Shown here: piece after piece, positions 19,479 to 27,331 of the stretch
Position numbering within the stretch: position 1 is the stretch's first letter
Layout: every line of letters begins with the position of its first letter
Source: Lutibacter sp.
Lineage (GTDB): Bacteria > Bacteroidota > Bacteroidia > Flavobacteriales > Flavobacteriaceae
DNA: 37,224 nucleotides
Assembly (NCBI RefSeq): GCF_016342705.1
Contig: NZ_JAEINV010000024.1
Location: forward strand, 1-37,224
Direction of reading: 5' to 3'
Notes under the pieces: model-generated
The model's database searches: none
Told to the model about the DNA's origin: nothing
Seen by the model: only the letters and a program-made list of their open reading frames with translations
Made by a program: the position numbers and the translations under genes

Positions 19479-20522
19479 TTGGAAAACATTTGGTATAAGG
19501 TTGTTAGGTTTTACGTAAAAATTGGACTCTTTTTTACTTTAAAAAAAATTAGTGTTCATGGGAAAGAAAACATTCCTAAAACAGGAGCTATTTTGTTTGT
19601 TGCCAATCACCAAAATGCATTAATCGATGCCATTTTAATACCAACTACAAATAACAGAAACATCCATTTTTTAACAAGAGCAAGTGCTTTTAAAAACAAA
19701 TTAGCGGATAAAATTTTGCGCAGTCTAAATATGATTCCTGTTTACAGATTAAGAGATGGAAAAAATAGTATTGAAAAAAATATTGCCATTTTTGAACAAT
19801 GTTTTGAATTTTTAAAAAATGAAAAAGCATTACAAGTTTTTGTTGAAGGTGAGCATCATCAATTAAGAAGAGTCATTCATTTAAAAAAAGGATTTGCACG
19901 TATTATTTTAGGAACCTTGCAAAAATACCCTGATTTAAATATTGAAATTGTTCCAGTTGGAATAAATTATAATTACCATCTAAAATATCCATGTAGTACT
20001 TCTATATACTACGGAAAACCAATTAATGCAAATCAGTTTTTTGATGTAAAAAACCCCGATTTTAGGTTTCAGGCAATTATAAAAGAAGTGAGAGATGCTT
20101 TAAAAAAACTTACACTTCATATTGAAGACACCAAAAATTATGATGAAATTCTTTCTAAATTAAACGCTGCAAATGTTAATTATTTGAAGCCTATAAAAGC
20201 GAATAAATTATTAGAAAAAGTTAATGAATTAGTACCACAAAATGAAAAAAGGGCTATAAACTGGCTCTTGCCTTTATATCTTTTAGCAAAAATTAACAGT
20301 GTTTTCCCTTTGTTAATTTGGTATTATTTAAAACCAAAAATTAAAGACATTATTTTCACAAATACATTTAGGTTTGCCCTAATTACAACAGTATTTCCAT
20401 TATTTTACCTAATACAATCCTTCATAATTTATATTTTTTTCAACCTAAATTACGCACTTATCTATTTGTTAACTTGTATAATATTAGGAATAATTACAAC
20501 TAAAACAATGAAAATTAATTAA
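19479..20522 (+). CDS. 1-acyl-glycerol-3-phosphate acyltransferase-like (PlsC) protein
   Basis: The protein is about 347 aa. NHQNALIDA is the catalytic histidine box (here H-x5-D, a spacing common in Bacteroidetes members, versus H-x4-D in E. coli PlsC). VFVEGEHHQLRR is the second motif (EG block). Two hydrophobic segments at the C-terminus (about 275-345) anchor it in the membrane. It should acylate lysophosphatidate or a related lysolipid. The start is probably the TTG at 19479, four bases after the upstream stop, because no ATG occurs before the catalytic region. It ends convergently on the GH3 gene, sharing the stop palindrome TTAATTAA. Confidence 0.82.
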   Translation: MENIWYKVVRFYVKIGLFFTLKKISVHGKENIPKTGAILFVANHQNALIDAILIPTTNNRNIHFLTRASAFKNKLADKILRSLNMIPVYRLRDGKNSIEKNIAIFEQCFEFLKNEKALQVFVEGEHHQLRRVIHLKKGFARIILGTLQKYPDLNIEIVPVGINYNYHLKYPCSTSIYYGKPINANQFFDVKNPDFRFQAIIKEVRDALKKLTLHIEDTKNYDEILSKLNAANVNYLKPIKANKLLEKVNELVPQNEKRAINWLLPLYLLAKINSVFPLLIWYYLKPKIKDIIFTNTFRFALITTVFPLFYLIQSFIIYIFFNLNYALIYLLTCIILGIITTKTMKIN

Positions 20523-23430
20523 TAATGGCATCCTGAATATATTGCTGAATGATGGTTCTAATATTTTCTCTTACCAAACCTCTGTTTTCTGCAGTTGGAA
20601 ATACTCTATTAGATAAAAACACATATACTAATTCACTTTCAGGATCTGCCCAAGTAAAGGTTCCTGTAAAACCGCTATGTCCAAAACTTTTATCTGAAAC
20701 ACAACCACACGTAGCCTTTTCAGCTTCCACTATCTGTGGCTTATCAAAACCAACTCCTTTTCTAACTTTTTTATCTTCAAAATATCGATGGTTAAAAACA
20801 TCTATAGTTTCAGATTTTAAATAACGTTTTCCTCCATAATAACCTTTTTGCAAATACATTTGCATTATTTTAGCAACATCATTAGCATTAGAAAACAAAC
20901 CTGCATGCCCTCCAATTCCACCTTGCATTGCAGCACCCATATCATGCACATATCCATGCACTAATTCATATCTGTAATAATCATCTTTTTCAGTTGGAAC
21001 AATTTCTTTTAAGTTGAATTTTTCTATTGGTACATAAGTCGTTCTATTTGCTCCTAGGGCTTTATAAAAATGCGCTTGTGTTAATTCGTTTAAATTTTTT
21101 CGATATAGCTTTTCAATAAAATCTTTAAATAAAAAATACGATAAATCACTATATTTATATTGTGGCTTATCAAGTAAATCTGTTTTAGCAATAATATCAA
21201 TAATAGAATCTTTATAATCTGTTCTCAGGTACAAATTATTTGCAACTTTAATATTAAATTTTCTAGAAGGCTCGCTTCTATAATATTCTTCTGAAGGATG
21301 CTTTGTACTGTCTAATGTTTTAACATAAAAAGGGATCCAAGCTTGTAATCTTCCATAATGAGACAACACTTCTTTAACGGTAATTTTACTTTTATTGGTC
21401 TTTTTCAATTTAGGCAACAAGCTTCCCAAAGTACTTTCTAATTGAATGGTTCCTTTCTCTTGAAGTTCCATAATTAAAGGTAAGGAAGCTAAAATTTTGG
21501 TCATTGAAGCAACATCATACAAATTGCTATTTTCAACTTTTAAACTATCACTATCTGTATGATTTCCAAAACTTTTACTATAAATTACTTTTCCTTTTCT
21601 AGCCACTAAAATTTGCATTCCTGGCGCCATTTTTTCTTTAATAACAATGGCTGCCATAGAATCTATTTTCTTCAACTTCTCAGAACTCATTCCAACTTCT
21701 TCTGGAATTGTGTACGCCAATCTTTTTAATGAAGTTGACATTAAACCATGGCCTTCAGAAAAAACATTTTTTATTGAAACTGGTAATTTTCCTTTTGTTT
21801 CTATAGCTCCAAAAATCATTTGTGCAGAAATTTCTTGAGAAATAATACTATTTTGGTAGGAAACTAATAAACCTTCAATATTTTCAAAAGTATCAATATC
21901 TAATAAACTATACGGACTCGCAAAAACATCAATAATTACTTTTTTTAATCTGGCAATTTCTTCAATCCAAACTAACTCTTTATTCAAAAATTTATAATCC
22001 TTCCAAGGATTCGTATTTGATTTATGATATCCAATTATCACCAAATTATACGACTCTAACTGGCTAATTAAATCATCTAAATTTTCACTAGAAATTACAT
22101 CAACATTTGTGTAATTTTTCAGCATATTTACAAATGCACTTCCATCATCATCTCCAAATTTCACGTAAGCAATGTTCTTTTTATCTAAATTTTGAATTGG
22201 AAAAATAACACCGTCATTTTTTAATAATGAAATAGAACTTTCTACCAATTTTCTATGTAATAGCTCATCATTTATAGAATTTAAATCATTCTGTAAATTA
22301 TTTAATTCTACATATTTAGAAGCGCTTAAACCTGCCCAAAACTTCGCTTTTAATATTTTTTCAACTGAATAATTTAATCTTTCTTCAGTTAAAATTTTAT
22401 TATCTAACGCGTTTTTAATTTTCAATACTGCAGCAGGTACATTTTCAGGAATTAACAAAATATCATTTCCGGCTAAAAAAGCAGCCAAATCCACATCACC
22501 AGGGCTTGCATAATCTGCAGCGCCTTTCATATTTAATGCATCTGTTAATATTAATCCGTTAAATTTTAAATCCTTTTTCAATAAATTGGTAATAACATTA
22601 TATGAAAGCGAAGTTGGCAATTGACTATTAGGCTCTAAAGCAACAACACTTAAATGCGCTACCATTACGCTAGTTAAATTATTTTTAATCAGACTTTTAT
22701 ACGGATACATTTCAATAGAATCTAATCTAGAGAAATCAAAATCTAACACTGGTAATGTTTTATGCGAATCGGTTGAAGTATCTCCGTGACCTGGAAAATG
22801 TTTGGCGCTAGATAATACATTTTGACTTTGCATTCCTTTAATAAATGCAATAGATTTTTCAGTCACATTTTCTCTACTTTCACCAAAAGATCTATTTCCA
22901 ATTATTGGATTTTCAGGATTTGTATTTACATCAACAACGGGAGCAAAATTAATATGAATCCCCAATCTTTTACAATGCTTACCAAGCTGTACACCAAAAT
23001 CTTCAATTAATTTGTCGTCTCTAATGGCACCCAATGTCATATTCCAAGGAAAGCGATAGGTGTTTTTTAAACGCATATCTAATCCCCATTCACCGTCAAA
23101 ACCAATTAGCAGAGGCGTTTTTGATTTTAGTTGGTATCTATTAGTTAAAACAGCCTGATTTTCAGGGGTTCCTTGCATAAATATTAAGCCACCAATATGG
23201 TATTTTTCTATTAAACTATCAATGCCTTCATAATGTTTTTCATCTGAATTTGAATAGGCCTGAACCATAAATAGTTGACCAATTTTATCTTCAATTGTCA
23301 TTGAATTCAATAAAGAATCTACCCATTTTTTTTGAGTAAATTCATCTTTGGTTTTTAAAGGATCGATTCCTTGAGCTTGTAATAAACAAACGTTTAACAG
23401 TAAAAAAGTAAACAGTATTCTTTTAGTCAT
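20515..23430 (-). CDS. GH3 beta-N-acetylhexosaminidase fused to a serine beta-lactamase-like hydrolase
   Basis: A 971-aa exported protein; the signal peptide is about residues 1-20. Residues 35 to about 570 form a GH3 module. KHFPGHGDTSTDSH carries the NagZ-type Asp/His dyad D221 and H223, and ILTDALNMKG carries the nucleophile D297, so this half should remove GlcNAc-type residues from muropeptides. Residues about 585-965 are a class C beta-lactamase/penicillin-binding-like esterase or peptidase: S642-M-T-K645, Y760-S-D, and H918-S-G as the KTG-box counterpart. The fusion suggests one periplasmic or surface enzyme acting on both glycan and peptide or ester parts of the wall. It fits functionally with murQ. 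A TATTTTTG element at 23480-23487 (minus) is a likely promoter. Confidence 0.9.
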   Translation of the reverse strand: MTKRILFTFLLLNVCLLQAQGIDPLKTKDEFTQKKWVDSLLNSMTIEDKIGQLFMVQAYSNSDEKHYEGIDSLIEKYHIGGLIFMQGTPENQAVLTNRYQLKSKTPLLIGFDGEWGLDMRLKNTYRFPWNMTLGAIRDDKLIEDFGVQLGKHCKRLGIHINFAPVVDVNTNPENPIIGNRSFGESRENVTEKSIAFIKGMQSQNVLSSAKHFPGHGDTSTDSHKTLPVLDFDFSRLDSIEMYPYKSLIKNNLTSVMVAHLSVVALEPNSQLPTSLSYNVITNLLKKDLKFNGLILTDALNMKGAADYASPGDVDLAAFLAGNDILLIPENVPAAVLKIKNALDNKILTEERLNYSVEKILKAKFWAGLSASKYVELNNLQNDLNSINDELLHRKLVESSISLLKNDGVIFPIQNLDKKNIAYVKFGDDDGSAFVNMLKNYTNVDVISSENLDDLISQLESYNLVIIGYHKSNTNPWKDYKFLNKELVWIEEIARLKKVIIDVFASPYSLLDIDTFENIEGLLVSYQNSIISQEISAQMIFGAIETKGKLPVSIKNVFSEGHGLMSTSLKRLAYTIPEEVGMSSEKLKKIDSMAAIVIKEKMAPGMQILVARKGKVIYSKSFGNHTDSDSLKVENSNLYDVASMTKILASLPLIMELQEKGTIQLESTLGSLLPKLKKTNKSKITVKEVLSHYGRLQAWIPFYVKTLDSTKHPSEEYYRSEPSRKFNIKVANNLYLRTDYKDSIIDIIAKTDLLDKPQYKYSDLSYFLFKDFIEKLYRKNLNELTQAHFYKALGANRTTYVPIEKFNLKEIVPTEKDDYYRYELVHGYVHDMGAAMQGGIGGHAGLFSNANDVAKIMQMYLQKGYYGGKRYLKSETIDVFNHRYFEDKKVRKGVGFDKPQIVEAEKATCGCVSDKSFGHSGFTGTFTWADPESELVYVFLSNRVFPTAENRGLVRENIRTIIQQYIQDAIIN

Positions 23431-23479
23431 TCAAAAAAATATGATGAGAGTTAACAATTAATTTCTTAAAAGGGATAAT

Positions 23480-23487
23480 CAAAAATA
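23480..23487 (-). promoter_or_regulatory. -7 element before the GH3/serine hydrolase gene
   Basis: TATTTTTG on the minus strand, 50 nt before the start codon, matches TAnnTTTG. It would give the GH3 gene its own transcript in addition to any readthrough from the exonuclease pair. Confidence 0.4.
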
Positions 23488-23498
23488 GCGCCAACTAT

Positions 23499-23996
23499 TT
23501 AAGCTTTGTTAATAGCTAAAAAACGGTTATGCCAACTTTCTTTTGCTTCTACTTCCCATTTTGAGTTAAAATCACCTTTTGTGGCAACCATATTATTAAA
23601 TACTACGGTTTTTGAAGTGATTTTTTCTTCTTTTATAAACTTTTGAAAATCAGCTAAAGGAACTACATTTATATTATCATTATCTTTAAATGAAATATTT
23701 AATTTATTGGTTAAATCTAATGAAAATTGTTTCTCAAATTGTTTCATTAAATTAACAGAAGCATCAATAGAACAACCTGAAACATTATTAAAATCCTCAT
23801 CAACAGCTAGCACAATAAATTGATTGTATTTCATTAAATATGAAGCTTTTAAATCCTCTCCATGACGTACCCAGTTGTGCAAAAAACTTTCAACTTTAGC
23901 ATTTATTATTTCCATTTCATTCGTTGAGAATTCTCTATTGGATTGGTATATCCAAATTCTTGCAGAATTATCTAAACTTTCAAAATCAACTAACAT
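23499..23996 (-). CDS. Conserved Flavobacterial protein usually labelled ABC transporter ATPase
   Basis: A 165-aa soluble protein starting MLVDFESLDNSARIWIYQS and containing CSIDASVNLMKQFE. Homologues in Flavobacteria are commonly annotated ABC transporter ATPase, but I see no Walker A (GxxxxGK[ST]), no LSGGQ and no Walker B, so that name is not supported. It follows the exonuclease gene by 1 nt and should be cotranscribed with it. The function is unknown. The strongly alternating strand/helix pattern suggests a compact globular fold. Confidence 0.75.
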   Translation of the reverse strand: MLVDFESLDNSARIWIYQSNREFSTNEMEIINAKVESFLHNWVRHGEDLKASYLMKYNQFIVLAVDEDFNNVSGCSIDASVNLMKQFEKQFSLDLTNKLNISFKDNDNINVVPLADFQKFIKEEKITSKTVVFNNMVATKGDFNSKWEVEAKESWHNRFLAINKA

Positions 23997-23997
23997 A

Positions 23998-24816
23998 TTA
24001 TAATTTTTGGTTAAATTTATTTTTTAAATCTTCTAAAGTACTTTTTGGTGAATTTGAATGCATTCTTTCTTTAATTCCGGCAAGCACTTTTTTAGTATAC
24101 AAAGGGAAATCTGCATTTTGAATCCACGAGAAATATCCTTTATCTTTTGTTAAAACATCAACGGCTTTTTCACCTTTATATTTTCCGAATGAAAACATTT
24201 CATCTCCATCTTCATCAAATAAAATGAAACCTGCAAAATCTGCTCTTTTTATGTGTGTAGAAAAATTATCTAAAAATTTCACATCATTTTCTACATCATC
24301 ATATTTATCTAGCTGAGCTTTTAAAATTTCATACGTTGCACGTGTATCGGCTTCTGCAGAATGTGCATTTTTTAAATCTTTTTCACAATAAAATTTATAG
24401 CCTGCACTTAATGTTCTTTCTTCTTTTTTATGAAAAATAACTTGAACATCAATAGAATTTCTGTCGTTCATATCAAAATTCACTCCTGAACGCAACATTT
24501 CTTCGGCTAATAATGGAATATCAAATCTGTTAGAATTAAATCCTGCTAAATCGCAACCTTCAATCATCATACTCACTTGAGAAGCTAATTCTTTAAACGT
24601 TGGCTCATTTAATACTTTTTCATTTGTAATTCCATGAATATCACTTGCTTCTTTTGGAATTTCAATTATTGGGTTTACCAACCAAGTTTTACTTTCTTCA
24701 GTGCCATTGGGATACACTTTTAAAATAGATATTTCAACAATTCTATCTGATGCAATATTTATTCCTGTTGTTTCTAAATCAAAAAATACAATTGGCTTAC
24801 TTAATTTTAATTCCAT
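23998..24816 (-). CDS. DEDDh 3'-5' exonuclease with ExoX-like C-terminal domain
   Basis: A DnaQ-superfamily exonuclease of 272 aa. The ExoI motif FFDLETTG gives D13 and E15. ExoII is FNSNRFDIPLL (Asp near residue 100). ExoIII is H152-S-A-E-A-D157. These four acids and the histidine complete the DEDDh site, so it should degrade DNA or RNA 3' to 5' with two metals. The C-terminal region MFSFGKYKGEKAVDVL with GYFSWIQNADF is the ExoX-like C-terminal domain found in many Bacteroidetes exonucleases. A promoter-like TATATTTA lies at 24840-24847 on the minus strand. Confidence 0.9.
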   Translation of the reverse strand: MELKLSKPIVFFDLETTGINIASDRIVEISILKVYPNGTEESKTWLVNPIIEIPKEASDIHGITNEKVLNEPTFKELASQVSMMIEGCDLAGFNSNRFDIPLLAEEMLRSGVNFDMNDRNSIDVQVIFHKKEERTLSAGYKFYCEKDLKNAHSAEADTRATYEILKAQLDKYDDVENDVKFLDNFSTHIKRADFAGFILFDEDGDEMFSFGKYKGEKAVDVLTKDKGYFSWIQNADFPLYTKKVLAGIKERMHSNSPKSTLEDLKNKFNQKL

Positions 24817-24839
24817 AGGTTTATTTATTTATAAAGATG

Positions 24840-24847
24840 TAAATATA
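24840..24847 (-). promoter_or_regulatory. -7-like element before the exonuclease gene
   Basis: TATATTTA (minus strand) is one base off TAnnTTTG and lies 23 nt upstream of the exonuclease ATG. Confidence 0.35.
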
Positions 24848-24907
24848 CAATTTGAAATTAAGGTTATAGTACATATTAGTGACAGTTTTTTTGAAGTTTT
24901 TAACAAC

Positions 24908-25489
24908 TTATTTTTTATCCCAACCAGATAACCCTGCCGAAACAACAAATTTCATAACGTCACTAGAATTCATATCAATAGGTTTTATATTTTCTTTCGG
25001 CACTATAAAAAGTTCCCCAGAAAAATTATATGAATGTGGAAAATATACAGCTACTTTATTTTTTTCTCCTAAAATTTCTAGGTTTTCTTCTGTAATAAAA
25101 CCTAATTTTTCTAAATCTGAGTTTAAATTTACTTTTACCAAAACTGGCTGATTAAATTTCTTTTCTTTACCAACAAAAGCCTTAAATAAATCGTTTATTG
25201 CGGTATATACAAAATTTAATAAAGGAATGCGTTCTATTATTTTTTTAAACAATAATTTTAAAGGATCTGCAATAATAGTTCGTCCAATAAAACCAATAAT
25301 AATTAAAAATATAATTAACGTTAATACTCCTAATCCTGGGATTTCTGTTCCAAAGAATTTAACTAACTGCTCTTGCAATAAACCATCCATAAAAGTAAAA
25401 ACCGAATAAATTATGTATGCTGTTATACCAAGTGGAGCAATGTATAAGATTCCTTGAAGAAAATAGTTGACTAATTTTTTTATGATCAT
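24908..25489 (-). CDS. DUF502-family membrane protein
   Basis: A 193-aa protein with two hydrophobic segments (about residues 11-33 and 51-72), then a soluble domain. YFLQGILYIAPLGITAYI at the N-terminus and the central RIPLLNFVYTAINDL are the recognised DUF502 blocks. VAVYFPHSYNFSGELFIVP is the third conserved region. It is an inner-membrane protein of unknown function. It is preceded by TAATTTTG at 25521-25528 on the minus strand. Confidence 0.85.
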   Translation of the reverse strand: MIIKKLVNYFLQGILYIAPLGITAYIIYSVFTFMDGLLQEQLVKFFGTEIPGLGVLTLIIFLIIIGFIGRTIIADPLKLLFKKIIERIPLLNFVYTAINDLFKAFVGKEKKFNQPVLVKVNLNSDLEKLGFITEENLEILGEKNKVAVYFPHSYNFSGELFIVPKENIKPIDMNSSDVMKFVVSAGLSGWDKK

Positions 25490-25520
25490 CTCAAAAGCTT
25501 TTTATGGTTAATATTCGCTA

Positions 25521-25528
25521 CAAAATTA
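25521..25528 (-). promoter_or_regulatory. -7 element of the DUF502 gene
   Basis: TAATTTTG on the minus strand is an exact TAnnTTTG match, 31 nt before the DUF502 ATG. Confidence 0.45.
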
Positions 25529-25571
25529 GGCCTTTAAACCTGATTAAATCACACAACTAATTATTTTTAAA

Positions 25572-25614
25572 TTGATTCTTATCATATTTCAAAAATTACA
25601 CAAAATTATTTTTA
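25572..25614 (+). promoter_or_regulatory. Distal Crp/Fnr-like box and -7 element upstream of hsp20
   Basis: TTGATTCTTATCAT (25572-25585) is a TTGAT-N4-ATCAT dyad, one base from the E. coli Fnr consensus TTGAT-N4-ATCAA. TATTTTTA (25607-25614) begins 28.5 nt after its centre. It looks like a second, upstream copy of the promoter arrangement at 25682-25725. Confidence 0.4.
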
Positions 25615-25681
25615 CTTTTTATTATCCGAAAGCCCCATTTTTATTGACTTTCCTAAACAAAACAAAAAATATTATTTGGCT

Positions 25682-25725
25682 TTGATGCAAATCATTTCAT
25701 TCCTACAGCATTGAATATAAATTTG
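25682..25725 (+). promoter_or_regulatory. Crp/Fnr-like box plus -7 element of hsp20
   Basis: TTGATGCAAATCAT (25682-25695) is an Fnr-type dyad. Its centre (25688.5) is 29.5 nt before TAAATTTG (25718-25725). With transcription starting about 6 nt after the -7 element, the dyad is centred near -42, the class II activator position. Three other promoters in this island repeat the spacing exactly. Confidence 0.55.
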
Positions 25726-25761
25726 TGATGGAAATTATGTTTAATCTAAAATATTTATATT

Positions 25762-26202
25762 ATGTCACTAGTAAAATTTAGAAAAAGACCATTTGAAAGT
25801 CTGCTCATACCAGATTTATTGGATTTTAATGCAAACCAATTATTTAATGATCATTTGTGGTTAAAAAAAATGGATGAACCTGCTTTAAATATCAAAGAAA
25901 AAAAAGATGGATTTGAAATTGAATTAGCCGCACCTGGCTATGACAAAAAAGATTTTGAAATTACCATAGATAATGGTTGCTTAAATATTTCAGCAAAAAA
26001 AACAATTTCTAAAGATGAAAAGGATGAAAACTATACTAGAAAAGAATTTAGCTATTCATCATTTGAAAGATCTTTAGAATTACCTGAATCTATTATAGAT
26101 GAAAAAATTAAAGCAAAGTATGAAAATGGAATCTTGAAATTTAACCTCGCAAAAAAGGAAGAAGCTAAAAAAGCAAAACCAAAAGTTATTGAGATTTCTT
26201 AG
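25762..26202 (+). CDS. Small heat-shock protein, Hsp20/alpha-crystallin family
   Basis: A 146-aa ATP-independent holdase chaperone that keeps unfolding proteins soluble in the cytoplasm. The alpha-crystallin domain spans about residues 38-132: AAPGYDKKDFEITIDNG is the conserved entry, and YENGILKFNLAKKEE carries the GxL-type strand. The C-terminal extension KAKPKVIEIS provides the I-x-I motif (IEI) used for oligomer contacts. It has a single-gene transcript between a Crp/Fnr-like promoter and a strong hairpin terminator, and no sigma32-like or CIRCE element was seen. Confidence 0.95.
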   Translation: MSLVKFRKRPFESLLIPDLLDFNANQLFNDHLWLKKMDEPALNIKEKKDGFEIELAAPGYDKKDFEITIDNGCLNISAKKTISKDEKDENYTRKEFSYSSFERSLELPESIIDEKIKAKYENGILKFNLAKKEEAKKAKPKVIEIS

Positions 26203-26220
26203 TTATTTAACTTCCTAAAA

Positions 26221-26293
26221 TTTTAACTTTTTAAGTTAAAAAGATAAATACTTCCCTGTTTTAAGTACTAAATCTGGAAGTATTTATCTTTTT
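26221..26293. terminator. Bidirectional terminator between hsp20 and the converging operon
   Basis: Two hairpins lie back to back. TTTTAACTT (26221-26229) pairs with AAGTTAAAA (26233-26241). A long perfect stem pairs AAAAAGATAAATACTTCC (26238-26255) with its complement (26276-26293) across a 20-nt loop and ends in T-runs on both strands. It can terminate hsp20 and the minus-strand operon ending at 26310. Confidence 0.75.
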
Positions 26294-26309
26294 TTTACGG
26301 GATTTTTAA

Positions 26310-26696
26310 TTACATGAATTCAGATAAAAACCTAAAAAACTCTTTTTTTAAATTATTGTAAATATTTCTTTGTGTTTCCATATGGTTTCTAAATTCAATA
26401 TGTTTTTTAACAAATAATGTATCCAAAACATCGTATCCGTTTTTACTTGATTCAGCAATATTGGTTTCATGAATATGAATATCCTTTTGAAGTTCATCAA
26501 TGGCATTTTCTTGAATAATAAATTGATTTTGATAATGATCTAACTGAGCAAGCATATTTTTATCTGTCCATCTTATTACCAATTCTTCCAATCTGTTTTT
26601 AAAGGATTTCAATTCATCTTCCCAAAAGAAAAGTTCTCGTCTCCATTGTTTGTGTTCAAAATGTAAATCTGAATTAAAAATAAGTTCATTTTTCAT
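26310..26696 (-). CDS. Helical protein of unknown family, distant paralogue of the two proteins at 27514-28414
   Basis: This 128-aa protein is predicted almost entirely helical, with no signal peptide and no membrane segment. The start of the helical part, HKQWRRELFFWEDELKSF, has the same W-x2-[DE]L-x-F[YW]-x-[DE]-[DE]L-x-F rhythm as the two larger operon members, and later R/H positions (KKHIEFRNHMETQ) align with their FRT-H region. The function is unknown. It could be a small oligomeric stress or scaffold protein. It is the last gene of the operon that starts at 28414, 10 nt after the ArsC-like gene, and ends at the bidirectional terminator. Confidence 0.6.
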   Translation of the reverse strand: MKNELIFNSDLHFEHKQWRRELFFWEDELKSFKNRLEELVIRWTDKNMLAQLDHYQNQFIIQENAIDELQKDIHIHETNIAESSKNGYDVLDTLFVKKHIEFRNHMETQRNIYNNLKKEFFRFLSEFM

Positions 26697-26706
26697 AATA
26701 TGTTTT

Positions 26707-27072
26707 TTAAATTTTTATTATATCTGTAGGCGTTTCAACTAAAATAGTTTTATCGCCTCTTATTGCAATTGGTTGTTTTAATATTTCTGGATTATGTTGT
26801 ATCATTTTTATCCAATCTGTTGAAGAAAAATTATGATGAATAAATTTTGAAGTGTATGAAGTATGCTCTTGATTAACTAAATCTTGAATTTTTAAATTCA
26901 ATCTTTCTGCAATTTCTGCAATTTGAGTTCCTGTTAATGGCGTTTTTAAAATATCAATTTCTAAAATTGGCACTCCTTTTGCTTTAGCATATGCTAAGGC
27001 TTGTTTAGCCCTTACCGATTTAGAATTGTAATAAAATGTAATTTGACGAACTGATGTTGCTATTTCTCCCAT
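26707..27072 (-). CDS. ArsC/Spx-fold protein lacking the catalytic cysteine
   Basis: A 121-aa thioredoxin-like ArsC-family protein. ITFYYNSKSVRAKQALAYAK sits where arsenate reductases have YHNPRCSKSR. The cysteine position is S19, so arsenate reduction by the usual route is not possible. TPLTGTQIAEIAERLNLKIQDLVNQ and KQPIAIRGDKTILVETP match the rest of the fold. Related cysteine-less proteins occur in Flavobacteria annotated arsenate reductase. A protein-binding role like that of Spx, or none, is more likely. It lies 10 nt downstream of the frameshifted 75-codon frame and 10 nt upstream of the small helical protein gene. Confidence 0.75.
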   Translation of the reverse strand: MGEIATSVRQITFYYNSKSVRAKQALAYAKAKGVPILEIDILKTPLTGTQIAEIAERLNLKIQDLVNQEHTSYTSKFIHHNFSSTDWIKMIQHNPEILKQPIAIRGDKTILVETPTDIIKI

Positions 27073-27082
27073 AATATTATTT

Positions 27083-27306
27083 TTAAATTGTTAAATGCGT
27101 TTCTAAATGATGCGCTAACAATTGTTTTAAACTCTCCAAATAATCTTGCATTACTTTTTTATTGATGTCAGGATGATTTTTTGAAGGAATTGTAAATGGA
27201 TTCTCTCCTAAAAACTGATACAATTCCGGATAGTTTTTTTCTATTTTAAAAGTTAATTCTGTTATTTCTTTAAGTAGTTCCTGTAAATTTTTAATAAGAA
27301 TTGCAT
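27083..27306 (-). pseudogene. Small conserved-looking gene with an apparent homopolymer frameshift
   Basis: An open frame of 75 codons (27083-27310) reads as real protein (KIEKNYPELYQFLGENPF, then YLESLKQLLAHHLETH) but has no start codon. An ATG at 27304-27306 lies in the neighbouring frame. One extra base in the A5 run (27288-27292 on the plus strand as T5) would join them to give MQFLLKNLQELLKEI followed by the rest. So this is either a sequencing or assembly error, slippage or recent decay. The protein family is unknown. It sits inside the stress operon, 10 nt before the ArsC-like gene. Confidence 0.55.
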
Positions 27307-27331
27307 ACTGTTAAATGGTTATTAATTGTTT

